From Vanilla planifolia (lineage: Eukaryota > Streptophyta > Magnoliopsida > Asparagales > Orchidaceae), in NCBI GenBank assembly GCA_023846275.1, contig JAIUJO010000164.1:372001-436000 (forward strand): a stretch of DNA of 64,000 nucleotides, given 5' to 3'. Shown one piece after another: positions 25,926 to 37,060 of the stretch. The notes beneath the pieces are model-generated. The model saw only the letters and a program-made list of their open reading frames with translations, was not told the origin of the DNA and did not search any database. The position numbers were made by a program, and so were the translations under genes. Each line of letters starts with the position of its first letter. The stretch's first letter is position 1.

Positions 25926-28900
25926 TCATTTGTAGATATAGGTATTGTCTATGGAGAAATCATCATCTTAGCTTATCATAATGATTGCCCCATTGAGGCA
26001 TACCATGGTAAGACTATGAGCATTACTGATGGCGAGTGTCCACCCCATTTAACATGTCTTGAAACATGGACCGAGCAGTCCAAAAAGCTTTCTTGTCCAT
26101 TAGTGAGCGAGCCTAAACAGCGTAACAAAGCTGATTGTAGGATCCTCATTTAAGTAATGGGCCCCTAACTGGCCAAGATTTTTTATTAAGGGTTTTGAAT
26201 GAGAGCATGTTTATTACATTCTAAAAGATGGTGAGCTATGCTAAGGTGAGGCAAAGCCAGAGCAATCTCTGGTTGAGTCCTATAGTGATACTAGCATTCA
26301 AATTATTCATTCTTATTAGAAATATAATAAAATGAACAATCAAACCATCTAGTAGTGTGTTCCCTTCAATGTTTCCTTCAGGATTACTAGACCCACAGTT
26401 GGAGCTTTATCAATTAAAGACAATTATTTGAGGCATCAAGGGCACAATGCCTTGAACTTATTCCTTAACATTGAATAGGCAGGAAGACTAACCTACTTTG
26501 ATTGGTTGAGGAAAGAAATCTAGGTTCTATTTGGGCCATTTTTAGTGAGTATAATAGGTAATGCAGGATGAATTGAAACAATGGATATAATATCCAACTG
26601 TTTACTAACCTATGGCTTATAATGGATGTAAGCAATTATGACAATATGATAGTGGTCATGGAAGATGAATTCTACAACAGAGTGTGTAACAACTCAGCTC
26701 AAATCAACTACCCCAAGAAAAGAATGGTGTTTAAGTGTGCAAGCCACACTTTTTCATCGATGCAATGCAATGTGTCAGTAAGTGAAAGGTGCAATGATCA
26801 ATGCAAAAGACATGGAGCAAGCCCATTTGGAGTATCTACTAGTGAGATCTTTGTAGTAGAAGCAAATATTGTAATGTGAACTTTGAAGGATGAAAGGAGG
26901 AAACGTTCCATGTGAATGGCATTTTCATATGAGTCAGTTGATCTTAGCAATGCCCTGATAAGAAGACACTGTAATGATCAAGGTACAACATATGGGCAAG
27001 CCTATGTGGACCATCCCTTAGTGCCATCATGATGGTAAAAGAAAATATTAAAATGTGAAATTTGAAGGCCAAATGGGGGAAAGGTTCAATGTGAGTAACA
27101 CCTGCAATTGGTTTGGCCAATCCTAAGTGATGGGGAATCCTGTTAGAGAGTGTCATTTGCAACAAGCTTCAAAAAAGAGTCGAGTAAAAAAAATTTGACG
27201 TTTGGATGTAGTTGGTGGGATCCTCAGGAATAGTTATCTTTTCTTATTAGAAGCAAGATGACTCTACAAATAGCTATGTCGAAGGTAAGGCCAAGTGGTT
27301 GGAAAGTATCGAAAGTTAAGTGGTGTCAAATTTGCCACAAATTACCCTTAATAATCTAGATGTAATGTGCATTCTATGCTCTTTCATAATAATGATAGTA
27401 CTAAGACTTAAAGGTGAAGACCCTATGGTTGATGGAGCATTGTAGTCATAGGAAGTCCACATAATGGATCAATAACTTCATGAGAATGATTCGCTCTGAG
27501 GGTTAGGCAAAAGGGTTCTATTTCCAAGCCTTTCAATTGTCAATGGACTACTTCAGCTATCATGGTAGTGAATGTGCATAGACTTGCATTGCTCGATAGA
27601 CCAATTAGGACTTAACCATATCAGAGCCCTATCCAAGTGCCAAACAATCAACTCAAAATTGACATGGACATAGAGGACCCTACCATTTAAGTAAAGCAAA
27701 GTATAGTGATGGTCCTTGAGGATTCTGATGTAGTGCAATTTATACCAAGGCTCTAAACATCAAAGTGAAGGAATTAAACAAAGCATGAGTAAATGATAGG
27801 AGTAAGTATAACTCACTTAAGGTAGAAAAATGTCTTATCATCTAATTAGTGATACAAATGAATAAATTAATTAGATTCTTGTAGACCTTGTCTATTCTCC
27901 AATAAAACCACAATTAAGGGGATGGGCATGGTAGAACTAGTAGGGAATGAGTATCCTATTTCGCATGACTATTCTAATTTTGTGAAATGACTTGAGAGGT
28001 ATAAAAAATGTGGGAATCAACTTGTTCATAGAATTAAAAATACTATTACTTTTAATATTATTTTACTTATTCCATAAGATAGAGTCAGGGCAAAACCCCT
28101 TTATTGGCTCCAAGTCCCACCTCAGTTAGTCTATTTATGCAAAAGATATTGTCAAGTGAGAGTTTTGTTGGGGTGGCACATTTGTTAAAAGATAATATAG
28201 GTGTCCCAAGATGAGCTCAATGAAAGAAAATGTCTTGTACGGTACAAAAGGATAAAAGATCAAGACATTGTAGTTTCCGACACAAATACAAACTATGAAA
28301 GCATGGCCTATTGGTCATTTCGGCTTTGAAAATTTGAAGCAAGGTGTGCTAGAATACTTACCATATGCATAATTGGATTGTCGAAACGAAGCAATTCATA
28401 ATAATGGTTCTTTTTCATCCTTTGATGTTAGCCATTCTTATCACTAATAAGTATAATTCACTCAATGTTAGATTGTTATCCTACTAATAAGGTGCATAAG
28501 TTGGGCTTAGATCATCATGAGATTGGTTAGTTCTAACATACTAATGAGTGTGTTGTGATAGAAATTTAATATAGGATAATAAGAATCATTGATTCATAGA
28601 AGTAGTCATCGCAACTGATAAAAAAGCAAATGGTGTAAAGTAATCATTTGAAGTAATACGACAGAACACCTCTATGTTAGAATCAATGCTAAGAAGCGAT
28701 GCATAAACCATATCATTTTCATATAGGCCAATAGTTGAGGCTATGCACCCAAAAGACACATGACCATTAGCTCACTTAGAGTCATAGAAAGTTGGATGGC
28801 ATAGGAATTATAATAATTGACTATTTAGTATGAATGATGGGTAGAACCCCTCACAAATGACTCAAATTTGCAATGAAGCATTACAAGTGTCAGAGTTCCC

Positions 28901-28960
28901 TTGTTACCATGATCTATAGAGATCTAACCTTATGTCATAGTGGATTCTTTACCTTGATGA
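25926..28960 (+). pseudogene. 26S rRNA pseudogene lacking its 5' end (copy 2)
   Basis: The sequence is colinear with plant 26S rRNA from about nucleotide 650-700 to the 3' end. Anchors include 'gtcttgaaacatggacc' near 26,050, 'aagatggtgagctatgc' near 26,225, 'agactgtgtaacaactca'-type text near 26,681, 'agtagaagcaaatatt' near 26,855, 'aaagtgaaggaatt' near 27,760, 'tgacttgagaggtat' near 27,987 and 'ggcacatttgttaaaagata' near 28,173. The sarcin-ricin loop position (about 28,573) is badly altered to aggataataagaatc. The 5' part is replaced by LINE A, and the gene's own spacer follows. The open frame at 26,622-26,879 is this rRNA sequence by chance and is not a protein gene. Confidence 0.94.
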
Positions 28961-29745
28961 CGTAGACATCTTAAACGTTTAAAAATACCTCTTGCTTGCA
29001 TGCTTGCTATCTCGACTTGCTCTATTTATTGCGACAGTTACTATGGCATTTATTGTGACACTTATTGTGCTACTTTGTATAGCAATTTGCAATTTGCATA
29101 AAAACCCTTAAAGTCTTGCCTAGGATGAAGGTTGAAATGGCTCACATTGCCCATTATGGAATTTGCACGTTGTAATATAGAAATTGTAGCACTTTGAATT
29201 CTCTACAAATTATCGCAATCCAATGACATGCAATAAAATGTTGAACCAGATTTGCCCCTACAAACCTAAACATATCACCTAGGTTTCAAAAAAATTTTCT
29301 TTCTTTCTCATATCCAATATTAATTTTGTACCTACAGTGGTTCTATGAGCTTGGAAAAGTGTCACTTTCTTTACTCTATTTTTTACTTGTGAGTATTTAG
29401 GCATAGCTATGAAGCCACTCTATTAAGAGACTTGCCACTTCCTTAACCAATTTGCTGCAATTTGAAATCCACAAGGAGCAATCTATAATGCTACGTGGCC
29501 TATGGTTATGAAGGTTATTGATGCGTTATTCATTAAGGTTTGTGCATGTTGGGCTTCAGTCCTCGTTGACAATGCACTATGTTCTCTCACTTTGCGACAT
29601 CCCACATGCTTTATTTGTTGGGCCCACAAAGTGTAACTTTCTTTCGGATTTTTAACAAAGTCGACAGCTTGTATGGTCATTAGGAGACTTGATTCTTCCA
29701 TGAGAAATGTGTTACAATATTCAATCTAGAAGGCCAATTACAACT
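28961..29745 (+). other. 45S rDNA intergenic spacer, 5' part (copy 2)
   Basis: It follows the 26S 3' end. It begins with the shared 'cttgcttgcatgcttgc' motif (about 28,990) and continues through 'aaatggctcacattgcccat' (about 29,133), parallel to 48,590-48,620 in copy 3. From about 29,440 it holds one ~300-bp subrepeat unit with 'gtgcatgttgggcttc' (29,542) and 'gggcccacaaagtgtaact' (29,619). The spacer is then cut off and LINE-related sequence begins near 29,746. The distal spacer, ETS and 18S 5' end are missing. Confidence 0.8.
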
Positions 29746-30700
29746 TCACAAGTTAATCATCATCTTCCTAATTGCAATTTCAGCATTCCATGACGAGCAA
29801 CCCTACAACAAATCTCTAGCTATATAAATATTTTGGAAAAATTCAAGTAGGCATATCAAGCTGTTTCTCGAAGCCCACATATCGTAGATTTCAATTCACT
29901 CCAATCATAGTGGATTGATACATATAACCTTCTTTCAAGAATAATAATTTTCTTAGTAAATAGTAACCTAAAATTCATAAGCATGCTAGAATTTCTACTT
30001 AGAAACCACTATATCATATAATTTCTCACTCTAGCCTACACAAAATATATCTTCAAAGATTTTTCATGCTCAATAATGCTATTTCAAATGATCACATGCT
30101 ATTAGTCAAATAGAGATTTGGAAAGCTAATTTTAATAAAAAAACATTACACAAACTATCATGCATTCAGATTCTATGACTTATAGCGTCCTTTGCACCAA
30201 CAACATTGTTGCATAATAGAAAACCTTTTTTTGCTACCAACTTCAACAAAAATACCCTTTTCCACATCAAGTTAAAACTATGTGTAATCATAAAGTTTCT
30301 TTTAATGTATTCACAATAACATTAAAACAATATGAAAATCCTCTAAATTTCCTTAAGAGGTGAAGTTGTTGTGTATTGCCTTACCTGATCTTATTTTTAC
30401 TTACCTTGTCACCCTTTTTGGTTTTTCAATTTTCTAACTTTCCTTAAGTGTTCCACAGCTCAATATTAATTTTCTTTTCATTATTTTGCTTGGAATCATT
30501 CCACTATGTTTCTGCCCTTGTTTCAAGCTCCTAACTTAAACATTAAATTAGAAGAACATGAAATGCTTAAGAAAGCTGTCTACATCTCAAAATCCTATGA
30601 CCAAGTACATGCATAATAGACAAGGCCTTCGTCCACTTTCCTATTTCTTGGTGGACTACAATTTTTTTAATTTGTAAGATGAACCTCACCCTAACTTTAC
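29746..30700 (-). mobile_element. LINE fragment B0 (gag/endonuclease junction region)
   Basis: This stretch resembles the part of the LINE lying between gag and the endonuclease in D2 and D1. For example, 'cacatcaagttaaaactatg' near 30,263 parallels 'catgtcaaggtaaaaccttg' at 60,785 and 'taacattaagttaaaacc' at 53,322. No conserved protein motif is legible, so the orientation is inferred from the order of matching segments in the other copies. It separates the truncated spacer of rDNA copy 2 from LINE B1 and is probably the remains of a further head-to-tail element. Confidence 0.5.
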
Positions 30701-30949
30701 TACTTTGATACACATTGCAACATACGTTTTCCTTTAAACTTTCACTTCTTTGATAATGAAATGGCCAAATACTAGATCACACTCTACTAATAAAGGTTCA
30801 ATCATAATATTTGGAAAAAAAGAAAATGCTATAGTTGTTTGGGAGTAGCATTCCCCAATCCCAAACAAAATCAAATAGTGCGATGGGCACCCTAGTCCAC
30901 TACACAATTTCCTTGATAGTTTATGTGGGATATTTTGAAGGACTCCATA

Positions 30950-31200
30950 CCCTACACAATGGTAAGTGTAGCATGATATGTTCTCCATTTCATTGTAGAT
31001 GCAAGAAGTTGATTTACTTTAACAATGGCTGCTATAGGATCTAATTCAATCTCTACTTTCAAAATATTAGGAAATAACATTCTAAGGACTTCCATAGCAT
31101 CATGAATAGTAATAATTTCCATTGTAAAAGGTAAACTTGAAATCCACATTCTATTAGAAACAATAATAGTCTTGCCAAAGTCATCTTAAATAACTATACC
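30950..31200 (-). pseudogene. RNase H domain remnant of LINE B1
   Basis: The open frame 31,149-30,952 reads MWISSLPFTMEIITIHDAME, then MLFPNILKVEIELDPIAAI and KVNQLLASTMKWR. In RNase H terms this covers the strand before the helix with the conserved glutamate (...ExxAL-like), the 'E(L)D' strand containing the third catalytic acidic position, and the following helix. Nearly the same residues recur at 41,780-41,920 (LINE B3), which supports real homology. The first aspartate strand lies further right, out of frame. Confidence 0.8.
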
Positions 31201-32699
31201 AATTCCATCATTTAGAGTTTCTTATATCACTATGAGGTAGTTGATCTTCACCCACCCCAATGGAGGAGGAGTTCAATAAGAGGTAGACTTCGAAGGCCAC
31301 TAGAACTACCATTAGATAGGATTTGAGAAATGGAACATGATGCCACAAATATAGTAATAAAATGAATACTCCTTTAAAGTGTTGCTAGATTAAGCACCTT
31401 ACTCATGTGTGCTGGCAAATTTCTATTGAACAAAAGATGATATAATGGTAAAGTAGCAAATTAGATTGTGTGAGATGTAGTTTCATCACATATATTCACC
31501 ACAATCTAATCAAGAAGTTAATTTAATGAATTAAAATCTTTGCCATTTACCCAATCAAACATGAACTTAGCAATTATGAAATTGCTCAACCAAAATTCCA
31601 TTCCCTTACAACAATCTGATAAGTTATGTCGTACATTTTCTTTTATCTTATAGTCCCAAGGCCAAATCACTTGCATCTCAATACCTCTTGCTCACAGCTA
31701 AGGGTGAGTTGGAGAAAAATTCAAATCTATTCTCCACTTGAAAACACTAACTCGATGGTATAATTGCAATTTCCAAACCCTCATTCTTTCATCTCTTGCT
31801 AAATTCTAGATGATAGACATGCTACTATAAATGAATTTTTATTCCATCCTTTCGTTCTCACTATATTTCAAGTAAAACACATCCATTTTATTTGATTTGG
31901 TCCAATGAAAATGCATAATCTAAAAGACCTAAGTAACTGTGGTTAAATTTTGTACCTTATCTTGATCCCACACCACACATCATGCTCCTTAACAAGCTTT
32001 GCTACTTGAATTGGATGTTCACTTCCATGTTGATATAGGTAGGCCACAAAGTAATAGGAAGAATGCCATGCAAATTATCTAACAAGAACATGACTTTCTT
32101 ACCTTTAGTAATCTGCCAAATCATTCAATTGTCTAAGATATCATAATATTGAGTAACATACAAGTATGCAAAGCTCTATACAACATACTGAAATTATTGT
32201 CGTCTATCATACAATACTTGAATCTGATTACCTAAACCAATAGCTTGTCACCCTTAGCCATAACCATCCTAAAATTCTTTGCAATGAATATTACCTACCA
32301 CATTGACAAACTACAAAGTCTAATACCTTCACAAATCTTAGGAAGAGTAAACAAGAATACCTTTTAAAATTCAAGAGTGGACAAAGTAAAACACAAGAAT
32401 AGCAACAAGCACAGAGTTGATCTTAACAACACACCCTACTATTGATAGAGGCTTGATCTTCCATCTTATCATGTAATTCATAGCTCAATCAATTATAAAT
32501 TTTAAGTCTTTTTTTAAATTTAATTGTTGCAATAAGTCTACCTAAATATTTCAATTGAGTAGCTTGACTCATATTTAACTTTCTTGTGTCATGTTCCATC
32601 ACTTACATCCCATATTGTTGCTAAACAATACTATGAGGTCATTAAGATTTGTCACCTAACTAGATTGTTGCCCATACTACTTCATATTGTCTTGAATAG

Positions 32700-33290
32700 T
32701 CCTTGTTGTAGCAAAAGTTGTTAGTGCAAACATAAAAAAGACATCACCATATAAAGAGTGAGTAACCATTGGTAAGGAAGGACCAATCTTAATCTTAATC
32801 GAATGATCTTACCCTACTTGGTGCTTAATAAGCAAAGAGAGATTCTTAGACAAAACAATGAAAACATGTGGTGAAAGTGGACACCCATACTAAACACACA
32901 TAGAAACTTCAATCCTCTGAAGGTAGTTCCCATTAAACATAATCCCAAATCTTGGTATAGTGATACAATCCTCAACCCAATCGTACAAAAGATCAAGGAA
33001 CTGTAAATGCTTTGGCATATCAAGCATTAATTTCCAATTGATCTTATTATAAGACTAGCCCATGTCCAAATTTAATGTTTTGAGAGTCGCTTTAGAACTA
33101 AATAAGTTTATATTCATAGCCATCTCTTATGCAAAAAATATATTATGAGATATGACATGGTTAACCACAAAAAAGCTTCTTCTCGAAAATAATATCAGGA
33201 AGCACCAACTTTACTATACCCACCAAAAAGTTAGTCACAATATTGTATATGACATTGCAAAAACTAATAGGTCTAAACTATTTTGGTTTA
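32700..33290 (-). pseudogene. Reverse transcriptase remnant of LINE B1
   Basis: One frame runs LKTLNLDMG-stop-SYNKINWKL (the LDMxKAYDxxxW motif), WVEDCITIPRFGIMFNG (variant of WIxxCxxxxxFSVLxNG) and YGCPLSPHVFIVLSKNL (RQGCPLSPxLF, near 32,905-32,855). The active-site box follows near 32,760-32,728 as SLYGDVFFMFA, in place of (Y/F)xDD, so the second aspartate is displaced. These are hallmark plant L1 RT motifs in the right order. The open frame 33,023-32,814 on the same strand is an out-of-frame reading of this domain. Confidence 0.92.
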
Positions 33291-34382
33291 GAAGCACCCT
33301 ATAGTTTAGGAATTTGAATGTTCAATCTATCTTTCCACCTTTTGAGCATAGAGCTATCTTTAAAGAATTCTTTAATAATAATGTTAACACCTACCTAGGT
33401 AATATTCCACTAGCTATGCACAAACTTTATAGAGTGGGCATCCCTACCAAGGGCTTTGATTCTTCTGATACACAACACTTTCATGAACTCATCATTTTTC
33501 ATTAGAGTCATCAAATTGATAAGTTGTGTTCTATTAGTGGCTCTCAAAGCTTGGAAAAGTATGAGGGGATTACATTCCCCAAAAATATGTCACTTCTTTT
33601 TAAAGAACTAAATAAGTATATATTTAATATCATTTGGGGAAATATCAAATTTCTTACTATCAAATTTAAGGTGATGTAATAATTACTTCTACATTTAAAA
33701 GTAGTCACTAACTGAATGAAAAGCATGTTCTAAACTTTTAGGCAAGCTCAATGAATCTTAGCCCATTACTACCACTATGCTTCTTCAAAATCCCTATCCT
33801 AACTATTAAAGAAAATATGTTATGCTAAAAGATTGTGTTCCTATTAAGTTAACCCCCTCTCATATTCCTTAAGTTGAAGCTCCTTGATCACCTACTCAAA
33901 CTAGTGAGTTATTTTAAGAATATTGATAAGTTCAACCACACTTCATTTCTTTGAAGTTGATAGTGCTCTATAGAATTTAGTGGATAGACCATCCTTAGTG
34001 TTGCACATAATAATTCTATTTCAAGCTACTTACATAACATTAACTAAATGTGGAAATCAAAGCCATATGGTTTTAAACGGGGTTCTCCTCTTAGTTTAAT
34101 TCAAAGATAGTTATTTAAACTAAATAAGCAAAGATTGTAAGCTAATGCAATACGAGGAAGGTGTGTTACTGAAGTACTCAAGTGTGCCGATATATCATTA
34201 ATATTAAAGTAATCTATCGAGTATTTTGCATATACATCCAGTGCCCTCTCTTTTGTTACACCAAATGAACTTATTACCAATAAATCCCAATTAAGTCACA
34301 TCTAAATCATTCATTGAACTTGAGAACACATATTGAGCCTACCCACAACTAAATTATTTTCCTTCTTTCTTCCCATTATGTA

Positions 34383-34463
34383 CTGGTAGTACATTAAAAT
34401 CTCCTACAATAACCAATGGTTCACGAAGCTTTGCATATTCTATAATTTGGTCCCAGACTGCTT
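34383..34463 (-). pseudogene. Apurinic-like endonuclease motif of LINE B1 (GDFN intact)
   Basis: The - strand reads AVWDQIIEYAKLREP then LVIVGDFNVLPV. This is the GDFN motif of LINE endonucleases (exonuclease-endonuclease-phosphatase family), which cut the target DNA to prime reverse transcription. The aspartate and asparagine are both kept here. B2 (about 38,250-38,160) reads SDID, and D2 (about 59,020-58,950) reads GAFN at the same place. The surrounding frame is broken, so no active enzyme is expected. Confidence 0.88.
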
Positions 34464-34729
34464 GAAAGAAACAAAAACCAAACTTACCTTTAACAAGAAT
34501 TGTAAGTTGCTATAAGATTTCACCACTCTAGTAATCCGAATGCCATACTATAAATTCAGCCATATATTGTTAGCTAAAAAAAACTTATATTTGGACAAAA
34601 TCCATACCTATAGCACTAGCCACGTAAGGTCCACATTTTAGATGGACTGAGCCATCATAAGAGCACCTGGGCCTCAAATACAAGTAGTAGCATAGCATCT
34701 CACAATTGTTTGTCATTGAACAAATATTC

Positions 34730-35930
34730 CAGCTCCCATTTGAGTGTCGTCCAACAAAAGTCCTTTTCTTCCTTAATAACAAAGTACCAATTATATGCAA
34801 TTGAAGAAGCCCTTGCCAATGTAAAAATTTTGTCGAATCTTTTTATTAGCTATAAAATAAATTACTTCTCAAATATAGTGCACAATTACCCCAAATTTCT
34901 CCTTACTATAATAAACTAATGTGTACAAGGTTCTTAGATGTATAGCTAATCTTCTAATGGCTAAACATCTATGGCTTCTTGCTCTTTTGATATCTCCAAG
35001 AATTCTACATAGCATATATATCCATTAATTGCACATCGTCTTCATTTCAATTTTGAGACCTTCCACTACTACAAAGACTAGAGAAATTAGTGTCTCTATT
35101 AACGCACCATGACTTGACCAAACGTCATGCTGCTTGTTGCCATCTTATTATTACAGCAAAGCTCGAGCCAAGCATGGACCTTATCCAACTAGATCATCTT
35201 CATACAATTAATTCAAAAGTTCTAGTTCTCATGCGAAGTGAACTCCATGTAATATCAATATAGCAAATCAAAATTCTATGGTTACAACCCAAGGACGAAG
35301 GTTGAATCTCCTGGCCACTATTTTAATTAAAGGAAATGTACAAACTTCCCTTTTAGGTCCTCCATATGAAGACATCCTTCTCTACCTTAGAAATAAAGTA
35401 TCAATTCTAGGCAATTGAAGCAACTCTCACCCATATAAGCATTCTATCTAAGTGATTCCATGACCATACAGTTAAGGCATTTCTCAAAAATAGCTAGACA
35501 ATCTTCTTAGATGCATAGCAAATCTCCCAATTGCTAATTGTCTATATCTTCCTCTACTTTTAATTCCTTAAAAAATTTTGCACATAATACACCTCCAAAA
35601 ATTTTATATCCTCTTTGTTACCAATTTGATACCTTCCTTTATTATAAACACTGGGAAAATTTGTAATCCTATTAATTAGCATATCCATACCAAAAATCAT
35701 ATTGTTTCTTCCTATCTCATATTTGTTGCCATGGTCAAGCTTGGCTTGAACCTTATCTAACAATATCATCACCAAGGAAGTAATTGAGAACCTCTAGTTT
35801 TTATGCCAATTGAGCTTCACATATTTCGTAGCAAAATAACAATGAGTGCAAAAACATGAAATCCTTCTCTACTCTTATTCACTGTGACAATTATACACTA
35901 CATTAATGACAAAGTGATGTATTGAAAAAC
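34730..35930. repeat. Tandem duplication (~570-615 bp offset) inside LINE B1
   Basis: Two diverged copies follow each other. Landmarks are 'accaattatatgcaattgaa' (34,787) against 'tcaattctaggcaattgaa' (35,400), 'ttgagaccttccactac' (35,050) against 'ttgataccttcctttat' (35,625), and 'ggaccttatccaact' (about 35,177) against 'gaaccttatctaaca' (about 35,748). The same segment occurs once in D2 (about 60,360-60,720). The duplication is therefore specific to B1 or to a sub-lineage. The open frame 35,775-35,560 is a shadow or remnant within it. Confidence 0.7.
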
Positions 35931-36199
35931 ACTAGGTAATATTTCCAATACATCTAGTAAGATCAAAGCCATCTATAGTTCCTTAGAAGTTATAGGAAAC
36001 AAGAAGCCAGTCCTCTTTATTCTACCAATTCCAACTTTTCTTTGCATAATTACTATTTTTGCTTTCAATTTTCAAAGTTTACTAGGAGAATCCTCTAACG
36101 TTATTGATTTTTATATTCATTATAATCTCCACATCACCTAACTTTACCCATCCTACTACTTAATTCGTACAATTAGTTATTATAATGGCAACTTTCTTC

Positions 36200-36420
36200 A
36201 TCCAGCACAAATAATAGTAGTAATGATGCTACTCTCACATATTACTTTTTCCTTAGAGCATTCCCAAAAGAAATGCTTGATATTTTCCTTCATGATGCTG
36301 TACCATAGACATGTCTCACTCATCATTAAAAATTTAACATCAATCAAGAGTTGGTTCGATAACATTTAAGATTAATCACCAAAGCAACATCTTCATTCGA
36401 GGATACACTTTCATTTTCCA
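36200..36420 (-). pseudogene. zf-RVT (RT zinc-binding) domain remnant of LINE B2
   Basis: Mixed frames on the - strand give a decayed 'plant RT zinc-binding' domain. A hydrophobic stretch with 'cttgggtgtgg' comes first, then residues like MSMVQHHEGKYQAF (family: CxxCxxxxExxxHLF), and finally FGNALRKK (family: ECSFAKxIW). In the family this domain lies between RT and RNase H of plant LINEs and coordinates zinc through Cys and His. Several of those residues are lost. The call rests on the position and on the H/F/E-C-S pattern. Confidence 0.6.
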
Positions 36421-36789
36421 CACCCAAGCTACATCCTAGCCACCCATATTTACATAGTTCATCAAGCTGCAATGTGTTTAGATCTGAGCACAATGTCTTC
36501 ATTTTGCCTAAAAGACACATACATTAGATTTAGCCAAAGTATGTGAGGAATTCCTAAGGCTAAGGTGGTAGCCAATATGTTTTTAATCTTTTCACTATCC
36601 CATTCTCCATGCTTGTTGATAAGCTCCTCCAACTTTAGTGGATACTACACATGCACATAAATAAATGTACGCCACAAATTAATTCCAAGAATTTCCATCC
36701 AATTGTTTGATAAGTAGGATACTTATTTACCTTCAGTAATATATCATACAATATTCATGCATGCCATAGATCTTCAACATGTTAATCAT

Positions 36790-37060
36790 AAGCTATCATT
36801 TATCTTTGTCATATGCTTTGTCCACATCTAGGTTAAGTGCCATAAGCCCTTCTTTTGTTCTTGATGTGTTCATAAGGTCTACCATCACCTATGTGAAGTA
36901 AATATTATCAAAAATAGATCCACCAAGAGCAAATGTAGCTTGCTTCTCATAATAATGTCAAGTAACACAATCTTCAAACAATTTATCATAAGCTTTGCCA
37001 CAATTTTATAAATCATATTACATAGGCTAATGATTCTACTAATGGTTCTAAACTATTTAA
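36790..37060 (-). pseudogene. Reverse transcriptase finger remnant of LINE B2
   Basis: On the - strand, short in-frame pieces read FIKLWQSL (from NVIYKxxxKxL) near 37,010. Further on, after shifts, comes LNLDVDKAYDKDK-like coding (cttaacctagatgtggac, then aaagcatatgacaaagat) near 36,830-36,800. This last piece matches the LxLDMxKAYDR motif with the first catalytic aspartate. The palm core that should follow is deleted. Confidence 0.75.

Larger units (their letters stand above)
30700..36100 (-). mobile_element. LINE B1: plant L1-type element with endonuclease, RT and RNase H
   Basis: Right to left on the - strand, the order is an ORF1/ORF2 junction region present twice (about 35,930-34,730), an endonuclease with an intact GDFN motif (about 34,463-34,383), RT (about 33,290-32,700), the RT thumb/connection (about 32,500-31,700), RNase H (about 31,200-30,950) and the 3' region (to about 30,700). 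Gag is not recognisable here. This is the usual order for plant LINEs carrying a C-terminal RNase H. Stops and frameshifts are frequent. It lies head to tail with B2 on its right. Confidence 0.85.

Noticed and set aside
26622..26879. 85-codon open frame on the + strand
   Set aside because: It lies wholly within the 26S pseudogene (the 'gtgtgtaacaactcagctcaa' region), so it is an rRNA shadow.
18255..29745. Similar sequence blocks at 18-22, 26-30 and 45-49 kb first read as copies of an LTR retrotransposon
   Set aside because: They match 26S, 18S and 5.8S rRNA colinearly, with IGS in between. No gag or pol is seen on their + strand.
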